A stretch of DNA of 64,000 nt from contig UBJR01000007.1 in assembly GCA_900465675.1 (NCBI GenBank), positions 186,001 through 250,000 on the forward strand, written 5' to 3'. The translations under genes and the position numbers were made by a program. The notes below the pieces were generated by a model. The model made no database searches and was not told the DNA's origin. It saw nothing but the letters and a program-made list of their open reading frames with translations. This DNA comes from Hyphomicrobiales bacterium (GTDB lineage Bacteria; Pseudomonadota; Alphaproteobacteria; Rhizobiales; Rhizobiaceae). Below are positions 44,750-53,116 of the stretch, piece after piece (position 1 is the stretch's first letter; each line of letters opens with the position of its first letter).

Positions 44750-45721
44750 TTATTCCCTGGATGTCTGTTTGCGCTTGCTCGTCAGCGATGCCAGCGCATT
44801 TGAGGCGCCGAGAATGCCGCGAGGGCGCAGGAGCAAGATGAGGCAGAGCCCGACGCCGATCATGACGATCTGCAGCGACGCCGCGCGGGCCTGCTGCTCG
44901 GGCGGCACGAACGCGGAGACGGCGGCCGCCGACAGCGCCCACAGTCCCCAGACCAGCACCGCGCCGAGTATGGCGCCGCGATTGTTGCCGGAGCCGCCGA
45001 CGATCAGCATCGCCCAGACCTGGAAGGTCAGGATCGGCAGATAATTGTCGGGAGCGATGAAGCCGATGAAATGTCCTTGCGCGGCCCCTGCCAGCCCCAT
45101 GATGGCGCCGCCGATGGTGAAGGCCTGCAGACGAAAGCGGATAGGCCGCTTGCCGAGCGCCTTTGCAGCGCTTTCATCCTCGCGGATCGCGCGCAGCACG
45201 CGGCCCCAGGGGCTCTTGGCGAGATGCTGGAGCGCCAGATAGAGCGCCAGCACAACGCCCGCCATCAGCGCGAGATTGGAAAGGGAAAATGCCAGCGGAT
45301 CAGCGGCAAGGCTGCCGAACGGGCGCGGAATGAAGCCGATGCCGAAGGCGCCGCCGGTTAGCGGTTGCAGGTTCAGCACACAGAGCTGCACCGTGACCGC
45401 GACGCCGAAGGTGGCGATGGCGAGATAATCGGATCGCAGCCTTATGGTGAGCGCACCGACCAGCCAGGCGGCAAGCCCGGCGACCAGCGCGCCGCCGAGC
45501 CAACCAATGGCGATCGGCAGGTCGAAACCGCCAAAGCGGCCGGGCGCATCCGGCGTCGTCAAAAGCGCCGACACATAGGCGCCGATCGCGACGAAGGCGG
45601 CGATGCCGACGTTGAAGAGGCCGGTCTGGCCCCACTGCACATTGAGGCCGAGGCACATGATGGCATAGGTCAGTGCCATCGTCAGGAAGAAGGCTGCGTA
45701 GGCGATCAGATCAAGGCTCAT
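44750..45721 (-). CDS. Branched-chain amino acid-type ABC permease (LivM)
   Basis: A 323-residue permease with about nine hydrophobic segments; LivM signatures are CLGLNVQWGQTGLFNVGIAA, the coupling loop RAIREDESAAKALGKRPIRF, and GSGNNRGAILGAVLVWGLW. The start at 45721 forms an ATGA overlap with the upstream LivH stop (45718-45721); a longer frame to 45799 is inside LivH. High GC compared with the genes to the left. It works with LivH, LivF, LivG and the divergently encoded binding protein at 50446. Confidence 0.9.
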   Translation of the reverse strand: MSLDLIAYAAFFLTMALTYAIMCLGLNVQWGQTGLFNVGIAAFVAIGAYVSALLTTPDAPGRFGGFDLPIAIGWLGGALVAGLAAWLVGALTIRLRSDYLAIATFGVAVTVQLCVLNLQPLTGGAFGIGFIPRPFGSLAADPLAFSLSNLALMAGVVLALYLALQHLAKSPWGRVLRAIREDESAAKALGKRPIRFRLQAFTIGGAIMGLAGAAQGHFIGFIAPDNYLPILTFQVWAMLIVGGSGNNRGAILGAVLVWGLWALSAAAVSAFVPPEQQARAASLQIVMIGVGLCLILLLRPRGILGASNALASLTSKRKQTSRE

Positions 45722-46629
45722 GCCGCCCTCCCGAACAGGCCGCGCGGGCGAAGAAGCAGCACCGCCACCAGGATGACGAAAGAGACAGCCGCCCGCCACT
45801 CAGCGCCGACGACCTGCACGGCCAAGGCCTCCGACAGGCCGACGATCAGCCCCGCGATCATCGCGCCCGGGACGCTGCCGATCCCGCCGAGGATCGCGGC
45901 GGCAAACAGCGGTAGCAGCAGGTCATGGCCGAGATAGGGGCGAATCTGCACCAGGAGCCCGGTCATGATGCCGGCAATGCAGGCTAGGGCTGCACCTGTA
46001 AACCAGACGACGCGGATCACGCGGCGCACATCCACGCCGGCGATACCCGCCAAAGCCGGATTTTCGCTGACGGCGCGCATCGAGCGGCCGATGTCGGTGC
46101 GGGTCATCAGCAGGTGGATCGCGACGACCGCGACCAGGGACAGGCCGAGCGAAAGGAGCTGGTCGGGCGTGGCACGCAGGCCGCCACCGATCTTCACGGC
46201 GATTTGCAGCGCCTTGGTGTAATAGGCGGGCTTCGAGGTGAAGATGAATTCGAGCAGGCTGCGCAGCGCAAGCGAGGCGCCGAAGCTCGCCATGACGAGA
46301 ATGATGATCGCGCCGCCGCGCGCCCGCAGACGCCCGAACAGCAACGCATCCACGGCAAGTGCAAGCAAGCCCGTGAGCAGGATCGCGATGATAGCTGCAA
46401 GCGGTAGCGACCAGCCGAAGGAGAAGGGGCCGATCGGCTTCGTCAACGTGGTCGACAGGAGCCCGAGGCCGCCGCTGACGGCGAGCGCCAGATAGGCGCC
46501 CCAGGAGAGCATCTCGCCATGCGCGAAATTGGCAAAGCGCAGGATCGAATAGGTAAGCGTCACGCCGATGGCGCCAAGGCCGATCATCGCGCCGGCAATC
46601 AGGCCATCCATGAGAAATTGCGGGTTCAT
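45718..46629 (-). CDS. Branched-chain amino acid-type ABC permease (LivH)
   Basis: A 303-residue permease. LivH features are the LRFANFAHGEMLSWGAYLAL segment, the cytoplasmic loop RAVSENPALAGIAGVDVRRV and GGIGSVPGAMIAGLIVGLSEAL. It overlaps the LivF gene upstream and the LivM gene downstream by 4 bases each, so the whole set is translationally coupled. Confidence 0.9.
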   Translation of the reverse strand: MNPQFLMDGLIAGAMIGLGAIGVTLTYSILRFANFAHGEMLSWGAYLALAVSGGLGLLSTTLTKPIGPFSFGWSLPLAAIIAILLTGLLALAVDALLFGRLRARGGAIIILVMASFGASLALRSLLEFIFTSKPAYYTKALQIAVKIGGGLRATPDQLLSLGLSLVAVVAIHLLMTRTDIGRSMRAVSENPALAGIAGVDVRRVIRVVWFTGAALACIAGIMTGLLVQIRPYLGHDLLLPLFAAAILGGIGSVPGAMIAGLIVGLSEALAVQVVGAEWRAAVSFVILVAVLLLRPRGLFGRAA

Positions 46630-47366
46630 GGTGCCTCCGCCGCCTGCGTGGTGGTGCCGAGATAGAGCTTGGCGATCAACGGGTCGGCGAGCAGCGAGGA
46701 CGCCTCGCCCTCATGCCTGATCCTGCCCTCGACTAGGATGACGGCGCGGTTGGCGATCGCAACGGCCGCCTTGACGTTCTGCTCGACCAGAATGACGGTG
46801 ACACCGCCGGCGTTGATCTCTTTCAGCATCGAAAACACCTCGCCGACGATTTTGGGCGACAGGCCGGCCGAGGGTTCGTCGAGGATGAGCACGGAGGGAT
46901 CGACGATGAGCGCGCGGGCAACGGCCAGCATCTGCCGCTGTCCTCCCGACAATGCGCCGGCCAAACGTGTGGGTTTGCTGGCGAGATCGGGGAAGCGACG
47001 ATAGAGCGCGGCGATCCGTTCGCCTCGCAGAGCCTTCGGCAGGACGGCGGCGGCAAGCTGCAGGTTTTCGTGGATGGTGAGCGTCGCGAAGATGTTTTCC
47101 GTCTGCGGAACGAAGGCGAGGCCTTCGCCGATCTTGCGGTGGGATGCGACGTGGGTGATCTCCCGCTGGCCCAGCATCACGCTTCCCGAGTGGATCGGCA
47201 CCACGCCGGCGATCGCCTTGACGAATGTCGACTTTCCGGCTCCGTTCGGTCCGAGCAGCACCAGCAATTCTCCCTGCGCAACCGAGAGATCGATGCCGCG
47301 CACGATCGGCAGGTCGGGTTCGTAGCCGGCGACCAGCGCGCGGGTTTGAAGCGCCGGCGTGGTCAT
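46626..47366 (-). CDS. ABC transporter ATPase (LivF)
   Basis: A 246-residue ATPase. Walker A (GPNGAGKSTFVKAIAG), signature (LSGGQRQMLAVARAL), Walker B (VLILDEPSAGLSP), H-loop (VILVEQNVKAAV). The start at 47366 overlaps the LivG stop by ATGA; an upstream frame to 47474 is spurious. Confidence 0.9.
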   Translation of the reverse strand: MTTPALQTRALVAGYEPDLPIVRGIDLSVAQGELLVLLGPNGAGKSTFVKAIAGVVPIHSGSVMLGQREITHVASHRKIGEGLAFVPQTENIFATLTIHENLQLAAAVLPKALRGERIAALYRRFPDLASKPTRLAGALSGGQRQMLAVARALIVDPSVLILDEPSAGLSPKIVGEVFSMLKEINAGGVTVILVEQNVKAAVAIANRAVILVEGRIRHEGEASSLLADPLIAKLYLGTTTQAAEAP

Positions 47367-48172
47367 GCCGCCGCTCCGAGATAGGCTTCGATGACCTCGG
47401 GATTGGCGGCGACGTCGGCGGGCGTGCCCTCGGCCAGCGGCTTGCCGAGTGCCATGGCGACGACGCGGCTGCAAAGCCGCGCCACCATATCCATATTGTG
47501 TTCGATCAGCAGGATGGACTTGCCCCGCGCGTTGAGATCCAGCACGCGTTCCATGATCGTCTCCAGGAGCGCGGGGTTGACGCCGGCCGCCGGTTCGTCG
47601 AGCAGAATCGCCTGCGGATCGGCCATCAGGATGCGTGCGAGTTCCAGCAGCTTGCGCTGTCCGCCCGAGAGAACCTTCGCCGGCTGTCCCTCTAGGCCCG
47701 ACAAGGTGACGAACTCCAACAGCGCACGCGCCTTTTCGATCGCCAACCGCTCCTGTTGCCTGACATGACCAAAGCGCAGGAAGTTCGCGAACAGCCGCTC
47801 GCCGTCTTGGGCCTGCGCGCCCACGAGTACATTTTCGAGCACCGTCATTTCGAGAAAGGGCTTCGGAATCTGGAAAGTCCGGCCGACGCCACGACCGATT
47901 CTCTGCTCTGGGCTCTCCTGCGACACTTCGCGGCCGCCGATCCAGATTTCGCCCGATGTCGGCTTCAGGCTTCCGGCAATCAGGTTGAACAACGTGGTTT
48001 TGCCGGCGCCATTCGGGCCGATGAGGCCAACCATCTCACCTTCGCCAAGCCTGAGCGACATGCCGCCGACGGCCACGTTGCCCTGAAACGACTTCACCAA
48101 GTCGCGCGCGTCGATCACGGCTCTGGCGGGTTCTGCCGCTTTCGATGGGGCGTCTGGCACTGGCAAAGGCAT
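47363..48172 (-). CDS. ABC transporter ATPase (LivG)
   Basis: A 269-residue ATPase, first gene of the leftward liv operon. Walker A (GPNGAGKTTLFNLIAG), signature (LSGGQRKLLELARIL), Walker B (AILLDEPAAGVNP), H-loop (ILLIEHNMDMVARL). The first 20 residues are an unconserved extension. Its start faces the divergent GntR gene across a 100-base region holding a perfect palindrome. Confidence 0.9.
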   Translation of the reverse strand: MPLPVPDAPSKAAEPARAVIDARDLVKSFQGNVAVGGMSLRLGEGEMVGLIGPNGAGKTTLFNLIAGSLKPTSGEIWIGGREVSQESPEQRIGRGVGRTFQIPKPFLEMTVLENVLVGAQAQDGERLFANFLRFGHVRQQERLAIEKARALLEFVTLSGLEGQPAKVLSGGQRKLLELARILMADPQAILLDEPAAGVNPALLETIMERVLDLNARGKSILLIEHNMDMVARLCSRVVAMALGKPLAEGTPADVAANPEVIEAYLGAAA

Positions 48173-48205
48173 GGAGAAAAGAAGTCTCTTGATTTGATTG
48201 GTGAT

Positions 48206-48217
48206 GTTTGATCAAAC
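48206..48217. promoter_or_regulatory. Palindromic operator between livG and gntR
   Basis: GTTTGATCAAAC is a perfect 12-bp palindrome lying in the divergent promoter region of the liv operon and the GntR gene, a natural place for that regulator to bind. The same core TTTGATCAAA occurs at the marR operator (12702-12711). If the GntR start is taken at 48204, the palindrome would lie inside the first codons. Confidence 0.5.
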
Positions 48218-48272
48218 TTTACCCCATGGTGAAAAGCAACCGAAAAAAGCGGTGTCTCACGGAGCAGGCTCG

Positions 48273-49043
48273 ATGGTAGTCCCATCGGGAGGAGCCCATG
48301 CGAGGAAACCGGCCGATGGTGGTCACGACCGTGACGACGCGCTGTCGCCGGTCGGGCGCGAAACGCTGCAAGACCGCGTCTACGCGCAGCTGCGCAACTC
48401 TCTGATCAACGGCATGTTCGACGCCGGCGACGTGTTGCGCATCGTCGATCTCGCCGAGCGGCTGCAGACGAGCACCATGCCGGTGCGCGAGGCGCTTGGC
48501 CGCCTCGTGTCCGAGCAGGCGCTGGAATCGCTGCCCAATCGCTCGGTGCGCGTGCCGCTGATCACCCGCGAGCGGCTGGACGATCTGGCCCGCGCCCGCA
48601 TCCTGATCGAAGGCCAGATGGTTGCGCTGGCGCTGCCCAATCTGACGGATGACGATTTTGCCGTGCTGAAGCAGATCAATGTCGATTGCGATCTCGGTTT
48701 CGAGCAGCACGGCAAGGATATCGGCCATGTCACCTCGGCGCTGAACCAGCAGTTCCATTTCCACATCTATCATGCGGCGCGCTCGCAGGTGCTCATCCCG
48801 ATCGTCGAGAGCCTGTGGCTTCAGTCGGGCGCGATCATTCGCAAGGCCGCGCATATTCATGACGAAGAGGGCGGACTTGCCGCCACCAATCATCATTGGG
48901 CGCTGATCGGTGCGCTGGAAAATCGCGATGTCGAGGCCGCGATGCAATCGCTTTCCAACGACATCAGCCGCTCCTTCGATCTCATCCGCGGGCGGCTGGA
49001 TGCCGAAGCCAACGGCAATGCATCGGGAGGTCACCATGCCTGA
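48273..49043 (+). CDS. GntR-family regulator, FCD subfamily
   Basis: A regulator of about 256 residues: winged helix (DRVYAQLRNSLINGMFDAGDVLRIVDLAERLQTSTMPVREALGRL) and FCD helical domain with metal-site residues (ARILIEGQMVAL, FHFHIYHAARS, NHHWALIGALENRD). The ATG at 48273 has GGAG upstream and leaves room for the divergent promoters; ATG 48204 is an alternative. It heads a four-gene rightward operon (TIGR04076 protein, aldo/keto reductase, binding protein) and faces the liv operon, so it probably controls both arms in response to the transported compound. Confidence 0.87.
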   Translation: MVVPSGGAHARKPADGGHDRDDALSPVGRETLQDRVYAQLRNSLINGMFDAGDVLRIVDLAERLQTSTMPVREALGRLVSEQALESLPNRSVRVPLITRERLDDLARARILIEGQMVALALPNLTDDDFAVLKQINVDCDLGFEQHGKDIGHVTSALNQQFHFHIYHAARSQVLIPIVESLWLQSGAIIRKAAHIHDEEGGLAATNHHWALIGALENRDVEAAMQSLSNDISRSFDLIRGRLDAEANGNASGGHHA

Positions 49044-49386
49044 ACCCATCGACGACGGCTTCGACCTGTTCGATCTGAGGGTCGACGTGATCATTCCCGA
49101 AGGCGGCGCGGTTTACTGCGGCGCCAAGCCTGGCGATCATTTCGAGCTCAAGGGCGAGATGCTGCATCTGCCGGAGGGACAGGGGATCTCGATCTACTCG
49201 CTCTCCTCCGTGCTGCCGCTGCTCGCGGCAAAGCAACGCCCGACGGATCGCAACGACTGGATGACGACGGACGCCGACATCGCTTGCCCGGACCCCAATT
49301 GCTCGACACGGCTCAGGATCACCCGCACGGGTATCCGCCGTTTCAGCCATGCCGCCACCACGGCGGTTCCCTTGAATGACCAATAG
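49036..49386 (+). CDS. TIGR04076-family protein
   Basis: A 116-residue protein of the TIGR04076 family, small proteins of unknown function. Seen: the strand pattern VIIPEGGAVYCGAKPGDHFEL, the middle segment GQGISIYSLSSVLPLLAAKQR, and the conserved ACPDPNCSTRLRITR near the C-terminus. Three cysteines could bind a metal. GGGAGG lies 5-10 bases before the ATG, and the gene overlaps the GntR stop by 8 bases. Members often occur beside aldo/keto reductases and amino-acid transport genes, as here. Confidence 0.75.
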   Translation: MPEPIDDGFDLFDLRVDVIIPEGGAVYCGAKPGDHFELKGEMLHLPEGQGISIYSLSSVLPLLAAKQRPTDRNDWMTTDADIACPDPNCSTRLRITRTGIRRFSHAATTAVPLNDQ

Positions 49387-49396
49387 GCTGAAAGAC

Positions 49397-50449
49397 ATGC
49401 AGCGCATCACCATCGCCCCCGGTTACGAAATCTCCCGCGTCATTCGCGGCGGCTGGCAGCTGGCGGGCGGCCACGGCGCGATCGATGGCGGCAGCGCTGT
49501 CGAGGACATGATCGCCTTTGCCGACGCCGGGATCACCACTTTCGACTGCGCTGACATCTATACAGGCGTCGAGGAGCTGATCGGCCGTTTTCGCGTCGCC
49601 TACAAGAACCTGCGTGGCACTCAGGCGCTGTCGCGCATCCGCGTCCACACCAAATTCGTGCCCGATCTGACCGTCCTACCAAACATCAGCAAGGCTTATG
49701 TTGAAGGCGTCATCGATACCTCGCGCAAGCGGCTCAACCTCGACTGCCTCGATCTCGTGCAATTCCACTGGTGGGCCTATGATATCGAGGGCTGGCTGGA
49801 AACGGCGGGCTGGCTGAAGGAGCTGCATGAGGCCGGCAAGATCGGCAAGATCAGCGGCACCAATTTCGACACGGATCATATCAAAGCGATCATCGGTTCC
49901 GACGTGCCCTTCACCTCGCTGCAGTTGCAATATTCGCTGCTCGACCGGCGCCCGGAAAAGCGCATGGCGGCGCTTGCCGGCGAAAAGAACTTCGCGCTGT
50001 TCTGCTACGGTACCGTCGCAGGCGGCTTCCTCGGCGATCGCTGGCTCGGCCAGCCGGAACCGGAACATCCGCTCGAGAACCGTTCACTGACGAAGTACAA
50101 GCTGATCATCGACGATTTTGGCGGTTGGGATCTATTCCAGGCGCTGCTGTCGACGCTGCGCGAGATCGCCGACCGGCACAATACCGATATTGCCACGATC
50201 GCAAGTGCAGCGATGCTGACCAAGCCAGGCGTCGCCGCCGTCATCGTCGGCGCCCGCAATCGGGATCACCTGAAGTCCAATCTTGCAATCGCCGATATCG
50301 CGCTAAGCGAGAAGGACAGGGTTGAGATCGATGCGATCCTTGCGCAATCAAAGCCGCTCGACGGCGACGTCTATACGCTGGAGCGGGACAGGGAAGGCCG
50401 CCACGGCAGCATCATGAAGTACAATCTCAACAAAGGGGAACAAAAATGA
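49397..50449 (+). CDS. Aldo/keto reductase
   Basis: A 350-residue aldo/keto reductase with the tetrad intact: Asp and Tyr in FDCADIYTGVEE, Lys in VHTKFVPD, His in DLVQFHWWAYD; the NADP segment reads VIVGARNRDHLKSN. It resembles the reductase half of the AKR-RidA fusion at 43285 over its whole length (shared QFHWW, TNFD, YGTxxGGFL, GGW segments), so the two are paralogues flanking the transporter. The frame also opens at ATG 49376; I use ATG 49397. It overlaps the binding-protein gene by ATGA. Confidence 0.88.
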   Translation: MQRITIAPGYEISRVIRGGWQLAGGHGAIDGGSAVEDMIAFADAGITTFDCADIYTGVEELIGRFRVAYKNLRGTQALSRIRVHTKFVPDLTVLPNISKAYVEGVIDTSRKRLNLDCLDLVQFHWWAYDIEGWLETAGWLKELHEAGKIGKISGTNFDTDHIKAIIGSDVPFTSLQLQYSLLDRRPEKRMAALAGEKNFALFCYGTVAGGFLGDRWLGQPEPEHPLENRSLTKYKLIIDDFGGWDLFQALLSTLREIADRHNTDIATIASAAMLTKPGVAAVIVGARNRDHLKSNLAIADIALSEKDRVEIDAILAQSKPLDGDVYTLERDREGRHGSIMKYNLNKGEQK

Positions 50450-51705
50450 GAACGACATTCCTGCTTTCTGCCATGGTAGCTGCCCTTGCGGCATCCACGG
50501 CACCGACGCTGGCCGCCGATTGCGACATCACCGTGGGCCTCGTTATGGAGCTCACCGGTCCGGCCGGTGAATATGGCCAGGCCGGCGCTAAGTCCGTCGA
50601 GATGGCCTTCCGGGACATTAACGACGCCGGGGGCGTCAATGGCTGCAAGGTCGTCGCCGACACTCGCGACAGCCAGAGCCAGGGCAACGTCGCCGTCGAT
50701 CAGGCGACCCAGCTCGTCAACATCAAGAAGGTGCCCGTCATCATCGGTGGCATCATCTCGTCGGTATCGATCCCGATCCTGACATCTGTAACGGCACCGG
50801 CCGGCGTGGTGCAGGTCTCGCCAGCATCCTCGTCTCCAACGCTGACCGAGCTTGGCCGCAGCGGCAAGACCAACGGCGTCTTCTTCCGCACCATTACCTC
50901 GGATGCGCTGCAGGGCACCGCGGCCGCGAAGTTCGCGATGGACCAGGGCCTGAGGAAGATTGCGATCATCAACGTCAACAACGACTTCGGCGTGAACATG
51001 GTCAAGGAATTTTCGACCGCCTATCAGAAGCTCGGCGGCACGATCACCTCGACCACGCCCTATAACGAGAAGCAATCAAGCTACGCCTCGGAAGCCAGCG
51101 CCGCGATGGCCGGTGACCCCGATGCGCTTTATCTCGTCAGCACGCCTGTCGATGGCGCGACCATTGCTCGCGCTTGGGTTTCCGGTGGTGGCAAGCAGAC
51201 CTTCCTGTTGAACGACGGCATGAACTCCAAGGACTTTATCGAGAGCGTCGGCGCGCAGTATCTCGAGAATGCCTATGGCACCTCCTCCGGCACCAGCCCT
51301 ACGGCGTCGACCGAATATTTCAATGGCAACTACGAGGCCTTCGCCGGCGGCATCTCGCCTTCGGCTCCGGCCGCCGACCGCTCTTATGACGCGGGTGCAA
51401 TCGTGGCGCTGGCGATCGCCAAGGCCGGCAAGGCAGATGCGGCCGCCATTAAGGTAGCCATGCACGAGGTCGTCGCCGAGGGTGGCACGCCCATCCATGC
51501 TGGCAAGGAAGAGTTCGCCAAGGCGCTGCAGCTCATCAAGAATGGCAAGCCGGTCAAGTACGAAGGTGTTATCGGCCCTGTCAGCTTCGACAAGTATGGC
51601 GACATCACAGGTCCGTTCCGCTTGTGGAAGATCAGCGGCGGCGAGGTGACGACGGTCGGTGAGTTGAGCGCCGAAGAGGTCACCAAGATTAAGACCGCAA
51701 AATGA
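50446..51705 (+). CDS. Branched-chain amino acid-type substrate-binding protein
   Basis: A 419-residue periplasmic binding protein with a Sec signal (MRTTFLLSAMVAALAASTAP, cleaved near TLAAD). Fold-type-I features are VGLVMELTGPAGEYGQAGAK, FRDINDAGGVNGCKVVADTRD, and GGIISSVSIPILTSV. Its permeases and ATPases are the divergent livMHFG genes, as no other set is adjacent. Being last in the rightward operon after a reductase and the TIGR04076 gene, it ties these enzymes to one imported compound. Confidence 0.9.
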   Translation: MRTTFLLSAMVAALAASTAPTLAADCDITVGLVMELTGPAGEYGQAGAKSVEMAFRDINDAGGVNGCKVVADTRDSQSQGNVAVDQATQLVNIKKVPVIIGGIISSVSIPILTSVTAPAGVVQVSPASSSPTLTELGRSGKTNGVFFRTITSDALQGTAAAKFAMDQGLRKIAIINVNNDFGVNMVKEFSTAYQKLGGTITSTTPYNEKQSSYASEASAAMAGDPDALYLVSTPVDGATIARAWVSGGGKQTFLLNDGMNSKDFIESVGAQYLENAYGTSSGTSPTASTEYFNGNYEAFAGGISPSAPAADRSYDAGAIVALAIAKAGKADAAAIKVAMHEVVAEGGTPIHAGKEEFAKALQLIKNGKPVKYEGVIGPVSFDKYGDITGPFRLWKISGGEVTTVGELSAEEVTKIKTAK

Positions 51706-51768
51706 ATTGAGTGAGCTCGAGGATACTCCACGAGCCACTACATCAAAGGGTGAGCGTATCGTGCACGG

Positions 51769-52209
51769 GTGCCGATGCTGTACCACCATCGGCACCCATT
51801 TCTCGCTGCGGATGACTACGAAGAGGTCTATGGGCACCTACTTTCGCAGGCCAAAGACAAGGTGGTCCTTCACGGCCTGGGCGATATGTTCGATCCGAAC
51901 CTCACAGGGTATTGGGGGGCGTCGGATTTCGGCTCGGCGCTCAAAATCGTCATCCGCATTATCGAAGCCAGCAAAGACAAGGTGGAAGGCATCAAGATCT
52001 CGCTTCTCGATAAAGAGAAGGAAGTCATCCTCCGGCGCTGCCTTCCGGATGGTGTCCTGTGCTTTACCGGGGACGATTTCAACTACGCTGACATGATCGA
52101 GGGGGATGGCGAGCATTACAGCCATGCGCTGCTCGGGATCTTTGATGTGGTCGCGCCCGAGAAATGCGGCTTATCATCTGGAACAACAACTATAATGACC
52201 CCGCGCTAA
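51769..52209 (+). pseudogene. Fragment of a DUF993 (dihydrodipicolinate synthase-like) protein
   Basis: An open frame of about 146 codons reads FDPNLTGYWGASDFGSALKI, KDKVEGIKISLLDKEKEVIL and CFTGDDFNYADMIEGDGEHY, then HALLGIFDVVAPE. This is the middle of a DUF993 protein, a class I aldolase-like family (about 390 residues). The N-terminal third and C-terminal quarter are missing, and the start is only a chance codon. The Lys in GIKISLL is the likely Schiff-base residue. A remnant, immediately after the intact module. Confidence 0.65.
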
Positions 52210-52332
52210 AGGCTCACAAGGGCTGGGGTAGCGGCAAAAGTAAACCCCGCCAAATGACGAGCGAAGCTAGGGGGAGTGTCGCCGCATCGCTGCGGCACGT
52301 GTAAAACTTGCCGAACCAGGGAGGGTTCCAAT

Positions 52333-52370
52333 AAAAAAGGGCTCGCCACTCAATACACAGGCGAGCCCTT
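52333..52370 (-). terminator. Rho-independent terminator, minus strand (copy 1)
   Basis: GGGCTCGCC (52339-52347) pairs with GGCGAGCCC (52360-52368) around a 12-base loop; on the minus strand a run of T follows (TTTTTTAT). The same stem and almost the same loop (ACTCAATACACA against ACCCAATACACA) recur at 55547-55582. It could end the small ORF at 52443 or a small RNA. Confidence 0.7.
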
Positions 52371-52442
52371 CTCGTGCGTCTTAGTTTCGGCATCTGCCTG
52401 CACCTCGACGACAATTCTATCAATAACGCGCCTCTTCGCGGG

Positions 52443-52601
52443 TTAATCCTCGCGTAGCTTCCTTTCGATGCCCATCATTATTGACCATTCCTCGTCGTAA
52501 CCCTTGCGCCATGTCATCAAAATAGGATTTGCGATGGATAGAAGCTCTTTTTGGGCGCTGTTTCTTCCATCTTGCGCTGCAGCCTCTTGGTCCTCTCTCA
52601 T
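52443..52601 (-). CDS. Possible small hypothetical protein
   Basis: A 52-codon frame from ATG 52601 to TAA at 52443, giving a charged helical peptide (MREDQEAAAQDGRNSAQKEL, WRKGYDEEWSIMMG). No family recognised and no strong ribosome-binding site. The terminator at 52333-52370 follows it on the same strand, which is the main support. Confidence 0.35.
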   Translation of the reverse strand: MREDQEAAAQDGRNSAQKELLSIANPILMTWRKGYDEEWSIMMGIERKLRED

Positions 52602-52611
52602 GGACGTACCA

Positions 52612-52800
52612 TCAGCCGATAGGACGCAAAAAAGTGGATGCTTCGGCGGGTAAGCCGCTAATCATACGTAGAACAGCGCACACCGGGAAATTCTTTACCG
52701 ACCGCAATTGACCGCTGCGGAGCCGAGCCACCAATAAGCGCTTATGTGGATCGTATTCTAAGGTCGCGATCGTTTTGGTGTGGACGGGTAGTGTGAGCAT
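52612..52800 (-). CDS. Possible KTSC-like small protein
   Basis: A 62-residue product whose pattern (KTIATLEYDPHKRLLVARLR, then SGQLRSVKNFPVCAVLRMI, ending STFLRPIG) resembles KTSC domains: strand, YDP, hydrophobic strand, V-x3-hydrophobic, small-F-x3-I. The lysyl-tRNA-synthetase-type KTSC fold is about 60 residues, so this would be a whole domain. ATG 52800 is used; a TTG at 52881 is also open. The match is by eye and weak. Confidence 0.4.
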   Translation of the reverse strand: MLTLPVHTKTIATLEYDPHKRLLVARLRSGQLRSVKNFPVCAVLRMISGLPAEASTFLRPIG

Positions 52801-52990
52801 TCCTAGATCTTTCGTCGAGACTAACTCGCGCTGAACTCGCAATATCGAGAGCATTAAACGCTCTACGAGCGGCCCCGGCAATACGGGCTAAAGTCGGTGG
52901 TTGTCAAACGGCCTCGGCGGAGGATCTTCCTCTCGGATCGGAGTAATCTAAGCTAAGATTCTCGATGGTGGAGCACTCTCGATTGGACCA

Positions 52991-53116
52991 CTATCTGGCT
53001 GCACTGACGGTGTTGTTGCGCGCAAGTGCGCGCAATTGCCGAAGCACGATCGCCAGAAGAACCGCGGTGACCGTGAAGACGAACGAAGAATAACCGAGCA
53101 GTAGCCACCAGAGCAT
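52991..53116 (-). CDS. Possible 41-residue single-pass membrane protein
   Basis: From ATG 53116 the product is a hydrophobic helix (MLWWLLLGYSSFVFTVTAVL, LAIVL) followed by a short basic tail (RQLRALARNN). AGGGGTGAG precedes the start at a proper distance. No homologue recognised; hydrophobic start and positive-inside tail are what a real small membrane protein would show. Confidence 0.45.
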   Translation of the reverse strand: MLWWLLLGYSSFVFTVTAVLLAIVLRQLRALARNNTVSAAR

